Shown: positions 59,966 to 64,000 of the stretch, one piece after another | Numbering within the stretch: position 1 is the stretch's first letter | Layout: each line of letters opens with the position of its first letter | Assembly (NCBI GenBank): GCA_002320595.1 | Contig: DCKB01000003.1 | Coordinates: 17,185 to 81,184 of the forward strand | DNA from: Christensenella sp. UBA1685 | GTDB taxonomy: Bacteria; Bacillota; Clostridia; Christensenellales; CAG-138 | Direction: 5' to 3' | Length of the DNA: 64,000 nt | Position numbers and translations under genes: made by a program | Notes under the pieces: generated by a model | Databases searched by the model: none | The model's input: only the letters and a program-made list of their open reading frames with translations | Told to the model about the DNA's origin: nothing

Positions 59966-61798
59966 TCAGCTCAGGATTTCGCTTGCCGCTTCCTCACGGA
60001 ACTGCGTGGTGTACAGGTCGAAGTAATACCCGTGCAGTTTTAAAAGCTCGTGATGCGTGCCGCTTTCCGTAATCCGGCCTCCGCGGATCACAAGGATGCG
60101 GTCCGCATTGCGGATTGTGGAGAGCCGGTGCGCCACAATGAAGCTTGTGCGATGCGCAAGCACCTTTGTGATTGCGTCCTGAATGAGTTGCTCCGTCTCC
60201 GTATCGATGGAGCTCGTCGCCTCGTCCAGCACAAAGATGCGCGGATCCGCAAGAATCACACGTGCAAAGGAGATGAGCTGCTTTTCTCCCGTGGAGAGGC
60301 GAACGCCCCCCTCGCCTACTTCGGTGTCGTAGCCATGCTCCTGTTTGAGGATAAATTCCTCTGCATGGACCATGCGGGCCGCCGCGCGGACTTCTTCATC
60401 CGTCGCGCTCTTGCGGCCATAGCGGATGTTGTCCGCAATGGTGCCGGAAAACAGGTGCGGCGTTTGCAGTACATACCCCAGGCTTGCCTGCAGCCAAAGT
60501 TGGCTGCGCTCGCGATAATCCCGCCCGTCGATGAGCACCTGTCCCTCCGTCGGCTCATAGAACCGGCAAACGAGGTTCACGATGGTGCTCTTGCCTGCAC
60601 CCGTTTCGCCCACAAGGGCAATGGTTTCTCCAGCGTTCACATGCAGACTGAAATCGCTCAGCACCTTTTCGCCGCCTTTATAAGCGAACGAAACGTTTTT
60701 AAACTCCACTTCGCCCTGCATTTCTTCCCAGTTTTCGCATTTCGGATCGAAGCTGTCCCCGTATTTTGCAACAACCTCCGGCGTATCCATGATCTCGCAC
60801 GGCGTATCGATCAGCGAAATCACGCGCTCCGCGCTTGCCTGCGCGCTTTGAAGCTCTGCAAGAATCCCCGCAAGCTGCTGCACAGGCTCAAAGAAGTTCA
60901 TCGTATACGAGATAAACGCTGAAAGCGTACCGATCGTCAGAGTGCCGGCCAGCACGCCGTACCCGCCGCGGTAAAGCGCGAGGCCCGTGCCGATGGACCC
61001 CAGGGACATCACGATCGGCATAAAGATTGCAGAAAGCACTGCCGCGCGCACGGAAGCTTTCCGCATTTCCCCGGTCAATTCGCGGAACTCGCCGTAGTTT
61101 GCTTCCTCGCGCACAAGGGTCTTGGTTGTCATTGCGCCCATAATGCCCTCGTTGAAGGAGCCTGTGATGCGCGAGTTCGTCTTGCGGACACGGCGCTGAT
61201 ACTTGAGAATCTTCTTCTGGAAATACAGCGAGATCACCGCAAGCGGCGGGATCACCACAAGCGCAAGCAGCGCAAGCTTCCAATTGAGCACGAGCATCGC
61301 CACCATTACGCCGATCACATAAGTGAGCGCCCAAAGAAGGTCCACCATGCTCCAGGCAATCATTTCCGAAAGCCTTCCCACGTCGCTGACCATGCGCGCC
61401 ATCAGATAGCCCACCGCCGTTTTATCGTAAAACGAGAAGGACAGCTCCTGCAGCTTGCGGAATCCCTCTTGCCGGATATCGTAAGAAACATCCATTTCGA
61501 TGCGGCCCGCGCGCGCAACGAAAATGTATACGCCGAGCGCCTGAAAACAGATCAGCAGCAGATACAATGCGCTGAACCACGGAAGGCCCTTGGTTGTTCC
61601 CTCCGCAATGAAATGGTCAATCGCATATTTGCTCATCAGCGGATAAACGATGTCCACGAGCGCGATGAGGATATTCGTTATAATCAGGATCGTCGTGTTC
61701 TTTTTATAGCGGAACGCATAACGGAAAAGGCGCTTCCAAATGGAAAAATCCACTTTTACATCCTTATCGTAATCCTGTTCCAAAATAGCGCTTGCCAT
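59966..61798 (-). CDS. Heterodimeric ABC exporter, subunit 2 (BmrD/YheH type)
   Basis: A 610-residue half-transporter: six membrane helices (residues ~30-330), then an ATPase domain with Walker A LVGETGAGKSTIVNL, Q-loop YVLQTPHLFSG, an altered signature LSTGEKQLISFARV where LSGGQ is expected, Walker B FVLDEATSSID with the catalytic Glu, and H-loop IVAHRLSTI. The altered signature pairs with the partner's degenerate Walker B, as in BmrCD and TM287/288. Likely exports drugs or lipids. The ATG overlaps the partner's stop (TAATG). Confidence 0.94.
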   Translation of the reverse strand: MASAILEQDYDKDVKVDFSIWKRLFRYAFRYKKNTTILIITNILIALVDIVYPLMSKYAIDHFIAEGTTKGLPWFSALYLLLICFQALGVYIFVARAGRIEMDVSYDIRQEGFRKLQELSFSFYDKTAVGYLMARMVSDVGRLSEMIAWSMVDLLWALTYVIGVMVAMLVLNWKLALLALVVIPPLAVISLYFQKKILKYQRRVRKTNSRITGSFNEGIMGAMTTKTLVREEANYGEFRELTGEMRKASVRAAVLSAIFMPIVMSLGSIGTGLALYRGGYGVLAGTLTIGTLSAFISYTMNFFEPVQQLAGILAELQSAQASAERVISLIDTPCEIMDTPEVVAKYGDSFDPKCENWEEMQGEVEFKNVSFAYKGGEKVLSDFSLHVNAGETIALVGETGAGKSTIVNLVCRFYEPTEGQVLIDGRDYRERSQLWLQASLGYVLQTPHLFSGTIADNIRYGRKSATDEEVRAAARMVHAEEFILKQEHGYDTEVGEGGVRLSTGEKQLISFARVILADPRIFVLDEATSSIDTETEQLIQDAITKVLAHRTSFIVAHRLSTIRNADRILVIRGGRITESGTHHELLKLHGYYFDLYTTQFREEAASEILS

Positions 61799-63636
61799 TA
61801 CGCCTCACCTCCTTCGGTGCGAAGTTCGTCCTCAAGTGCGTTTTGAATTTCCGCAATGCGGCGGTAAAGCCCATCCTCCGCAAGCAGCTCTGCATGTGTG
61901 CCCTGCTGCACGAGCCGGCCGTGCTCCAGCACAAGGATGTTGTCCGCTTCGCAAAGCGTTGTAATGCGGTGCGAGATGATGAACGTCGTGGTGTGCTCCC
62001 GGCGCTTTTTAAGCGCCGCGCGGATCGCCGCATCTGTTTCGGTATCCACGGCGCTCATGGAATCGTCGAAAATCAGAATGGGTGCGTTTTGCATCAGCAT
62101 CCGCGCAATGGCCACGCGCTGTTTCTGCCCGCCGGAAAGCGTCACGCCGCGTTCCCCGACGACGGTGTCGTACCCGTTTTCAAAGCTTTCGATTACATCA
62201 TGCACGGATGCCACACGGGAGGCTGCAAATACCTCCTCCTCCCCCGCGTCCGGGCGCACAAGGCGAATATTTTCCATGATTGTGCGCGAATAGAGGAACG
62301 GTTCCTGCAAAACGATGCCGATATTCCGCCGGAGATGCCCATGTTCAATGTCGTTTACGTTCACACCATCGATATAAATCCCGCCTGCCGTGCAGGGATA
62401 GAGCCGCTGCAGAAGCTGCACCAGGCTTGTTTTACCCGACCCCGTAGAACCCAAAATGGCAACGGTTTGCCCCGGTTTTGCGCTGAAGCTGATGTCGTGC
62501 AGCACGTCGTCGTAGGTGTCGTACCCAAAGCATACGTTGCGGAACTCTACACGCCCGCGGATGGCGGGTTTTTCCGCGCGGCCGGGTTCCTGCTCCTCCG
62601 GCACGGAAAGGATTTCATCGATGCGGCCGAGCGAAACCGTCGCCTTGCCGAGATCCGCAAGCACGCGGCCGAGCTGGCGCACCGGCCATGTGAGCATCCC
62701 GGCGTATGTCGTGAACATCATCAGGCTGCCAAGCGTAAGCTTGCCTTTTACCACAAACAAAATGCCTGTAAACAGCGTAAGCGCAATCTGCGTATACCCC
62801 ACGGCGTCCGAAGCGCCCCAGTAAATGCCCATCAGCTGCGTCAGCTTAAATGTTTTATCCCGGAAATCGGCATTGCAGGCTGTAAACTTCTCTACCTCAT
62901 CCCGCTGTTGGCCAAACGCGCGCACCACGCGCACGCCCGCAAGGTTTTCCTGCAGCGTTGCAGAAAGCTTTCCCTCCGCCTCGTCGGAAAGGGTAAACTG
63001 GCTGCGCACCCTTTTAAAATACAGGAACGAGGATACGCACAGCACCGGCAGGAGAACCATGGAGATGAGCGCCATGCGCACATCCGTAGAAAACATGATA
63101 TAGCAGGCCACCGTGACCATCGCAACCGTGCGGACGATTTCTAGAAGCTGCACGGAAATAAAACGGCGCACGGTGTCTACATCGGACGTGCAGCGCTGCA
63201 CCAGATCGCCTGTGGAAACATGCTTGTGATAGTCATACGGCACGTTCTGCAGGTGGGAGTACAGCGCGTTCCGGAGCGTCATCGCTACGCCTTCCGACGC
63301 AAGCGCCACATAGCGGCGGCGCAGGTAAGTTGCAAAGCCGTTTACGAGTGTGCATGCGATGAGCGCGAGCGCACAGATCCAGATTTTCCCGCGCAGGAAC
63401 TCCCTGCCGCCCCAATGTTTAATCCACCCCATAACCCAGCCGGGCAGGTTGCTTTCCTTGCTGTCAATCACATAATCCACCGTGAAGCTTGTCACAAGCG
63501 GGCCGCAATATGCCGCCATGACTGCCACCAGCAGGAACACCGCACCCAATACAAGGTAGGCCGTATTGCCCTTTAGGATGCGCGCCACAAGCGTTCGGTT
63601 CACTTTCTTTTTGCCTTGTTTCTTTTCCGTTTCCAA
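61798..63636 (-). CDS. Heterodimeric ABC exporter, subunit 1 (BmrC/YheI type)
   Basis: A 612-residue half-transporter with six membrane helices and an ATPase domain: Walker A LGSTGSGKTSLVQLL, Q-loop IVLQEPFLYSR, canonical LSGGQKQRVAIARML, and Walker B PILIFDDSMSAVD, where the catalytic Glu is replaced by Asp. This leaves one weak and one strong ATP site in the pair. The start is TTG at 63636, six bases after a G-rich site; the alternative upstream frame has no ribosome site. It lies about 100 bases after an intrinsic terminator and a 26-codon ORF. Confidence 0.93.
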   Translation of the reverse strand: METEKKQGKKKVNRTLVARILKGNTAYLVLGAVFLLVAVMAAYCGPLVTSFTVDYVIDSKESNLPGWVMGWIKHWGGREFLRGKIWICALALIACTLVNGFATYLRRRYVALASEGVAMTLRNALYSHLQNVPYDYHKHVSTGDLVQRCTSDVDTVRRFISVQLLEIVRTVAMVTVACYIMFSTDVRMALISMVLLPVLCVSSFLYFKRVRSQFTLSDEAEGKLSATLQENLAGVRVVRAFGQQRDEVEKFTACNADFRDKTFKLTQLMGIYWGASDAVGYTQIALTLFTGILFVVKGKLTLGSLMMFTTYAGMLTWPVRQLGRVLADLGKATVSLGRIDEILSVPEEQEPGRAEKPAIRGRVEFRNVCFGYDTYDDVLHDISFSAKPGQTVAILGSTGSGKTSLVQLLQRLYPCTAGGIYIDGVNVNDIEHGHLRRNIGIVLQEPFLYSRTIMENIRLVRPDAGEEEVFAASRVASVHDVIESFENGYDTVVGERGVTLSGGQKQRVAIARMLMQNAPILIFDDSMSAVDTETDAAIRAALKKRREHTTTFIISHRITTLCEADNILVLEHGRLVQQGTHAELLAEDGLYRRIAEIQNALEDELRTEGGEA

Positions 63637-63737
63637 GAAACATCCCCCCTTTTTCTGTCTTTTTGGCTTGGCGGCGCGTTTGCCGTTTCGCCTTTTTTCC
63701 GAAAGGACCGCCCACAGCGTGTGCCTTTGGGCAGACA

Positions 63738-63767
63738 CAAAAAGGCCGCGGACGGGTGTCCGCGGCC
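63738..63767 (-). terminator. Intrinsic terminator between the leader ORF and the ABC exporter
   Basis: On the minus strand GGCCGCGGAC pairs perfectly with GTCCGCGGCC around a four-base loop and is followed by TTTTT. It lies 27 bases after the leader ORF stop and about 100 bases before the exporter start, so transcription from the only strong promoter upstream must pass it. Confidence 0.92.
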
Positions 63768-63794
63768 GGATAGCGCGTGAAAGTAGGCCTTTGC

Positions 63795-63875
63795 CTATGC
63801 CACGTCAACAAGCCGTGCGGACATACGGATTCCGTTAAATGCTGCAGTAAGCTGGATGGTTTTGATCGTTGTCAT
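63795..63875 (-). CDS. Leader peptide ORF, 26 residues
   Basis: A 26-codon ORF beginning TTIKTIQLTAAFNGI after the Met, with AAAGGAG nine bases upstream, better than the exporter's own site. It ends at a TAG two bases before AAAGGCC (63792-63786), which is complementary to the 3' end of the terminator stem and its T-run. Size, position and signals match a translated leader peptide controlling read-through, like bmrB before bmrCD. A secreted peptide substrate of the exporter is a less likely alternative. Confidence 0.7.
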   Translation of the reverse strand: MTTIKTIQLTAAFNGIRMSARLVDVA

Positions 63876-63921
63876 CGTACACGGCTCCTTTCTGTGATAA
63901 TTTGGCATTGCGCCGGGATTT

Positions 63922-63950
63922 ATTGTAGCACTCCTGCTGCCTGATTGCAA
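63922..63950 (-). promoter_or_regulatory. Promoter of the leader ORF-ABC exporter unit
   Basis: On the minus strand TTGCAA, 17 bases, then TGC-TACAAT, an extended -10. The start of transcription should fall near 63915, about 40 bases before the leader ORF. The last 50 bases of the window are AT-rich with no further feature seen. Confidence 0.75.
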
Positions 63951-64000
63951 GCAAAAATAATACAAATATATAATTCTGACTGTAGGATTACAATACATCT

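Overview
The window looks like a chromosomal segment of a spore-forming Bacillota, most likely a GC-rich member of the Clostridia of the gut type. The reasons are sporulation genes (ylbJ, yaaL, bofA, a CotF-like coat pair), ClpC, Rex, PyrR, type III pantothenate kinase, ECF transport, Gram-positive Shine-Dalgarno sites (GGAGG) and many sigma-A promoters with 17-bp spacers. No rRNA, tRNA, CRISPR array, insertion sequence or prophage was seen. Species cannot be named from the sequence.

Layout. 1-1.8 kb: end of tmcAL, then ylbJ. 1.8-6.8 kb (minus): acpS, nnrD, an amidohydrolase, a 5-formyl-THF cyclo-ligase, rsmD, coaD and a coiled-coil protein, a dense housekeeping cluster with overlapping ends. 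6.9-9.1 kb (minus): recX, birA and a P1-family peptidase. 9.2-9.8 kb: two spore-coat genes. 9.9-13.4 kb (minus): a zinc-ribbon protein, a DUF3298-like lipoprotein, thiI and its probable cysteine desulfurase. 13.5-18.4 kb: clpC, a cell-wall amidase and a lipoprotein (plus), then yaaL-bofA (minus). 18.5-23.2 kb: a propeller lipoprotein and a divergent zinc-ribbon/membrane protein. 23.3-28.3 kb: a dicarboxylate/amino-acid symporter, a DUF378 protein, an S41 protease, a small P-loop protein, ttcA and a DUF1294 protein. 28.3-34.3 kb: an acetyltransferase, an XRE regulator with membrane partner, a GNAT-DUF3795-GNAT fusion, PAP2, rex and a nitroreductase. 34.3-41.1 kb: uvrA, uvrB, coaX and an ECF S component. 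41.4-43.7 kb: a VanW protein and two small genes. 43.8-46.6 kb: an amino-acid ABC importer. 46.9-51 kb: a two-component system and a LysM/M14 peptidase. 51-64 kb: M20 amidohydrolase, GNAT, pyrR-uraA with an attenuator, ybaK, an AAC(6')-like acetyltransferase, an rsmF-like gene, a 5'-nucleotidase, and a two-subunit ABC exporter preceded by a short leader ORF and an intrinsic terminator.

How genes fit together. Cysteine desulfurase and ThiI form a sulfur relay to tRNA thiolation. CoaX, the ECF S component and CoaD point to pantothenate uptake and coenzyme A synthesis. PyrR and UraA couple uracil salvage to its regulation. UvrA and UvrB are the damage-recognition half of excision repair.

The most interesting points are (i) the leader ORF plus terminator upstream of the heterodimeric ABC exporter, laid out like bmrB-bmrCD; (ii) an amino-acid binding protein whose two lobes occur in circularly permuted order; (iii) the GNAT-DUF3795-GNAT fusion with a strong internal ribosome-binding site; and (iv) a strong orphan promoter next to rex that may drive a small RNA.
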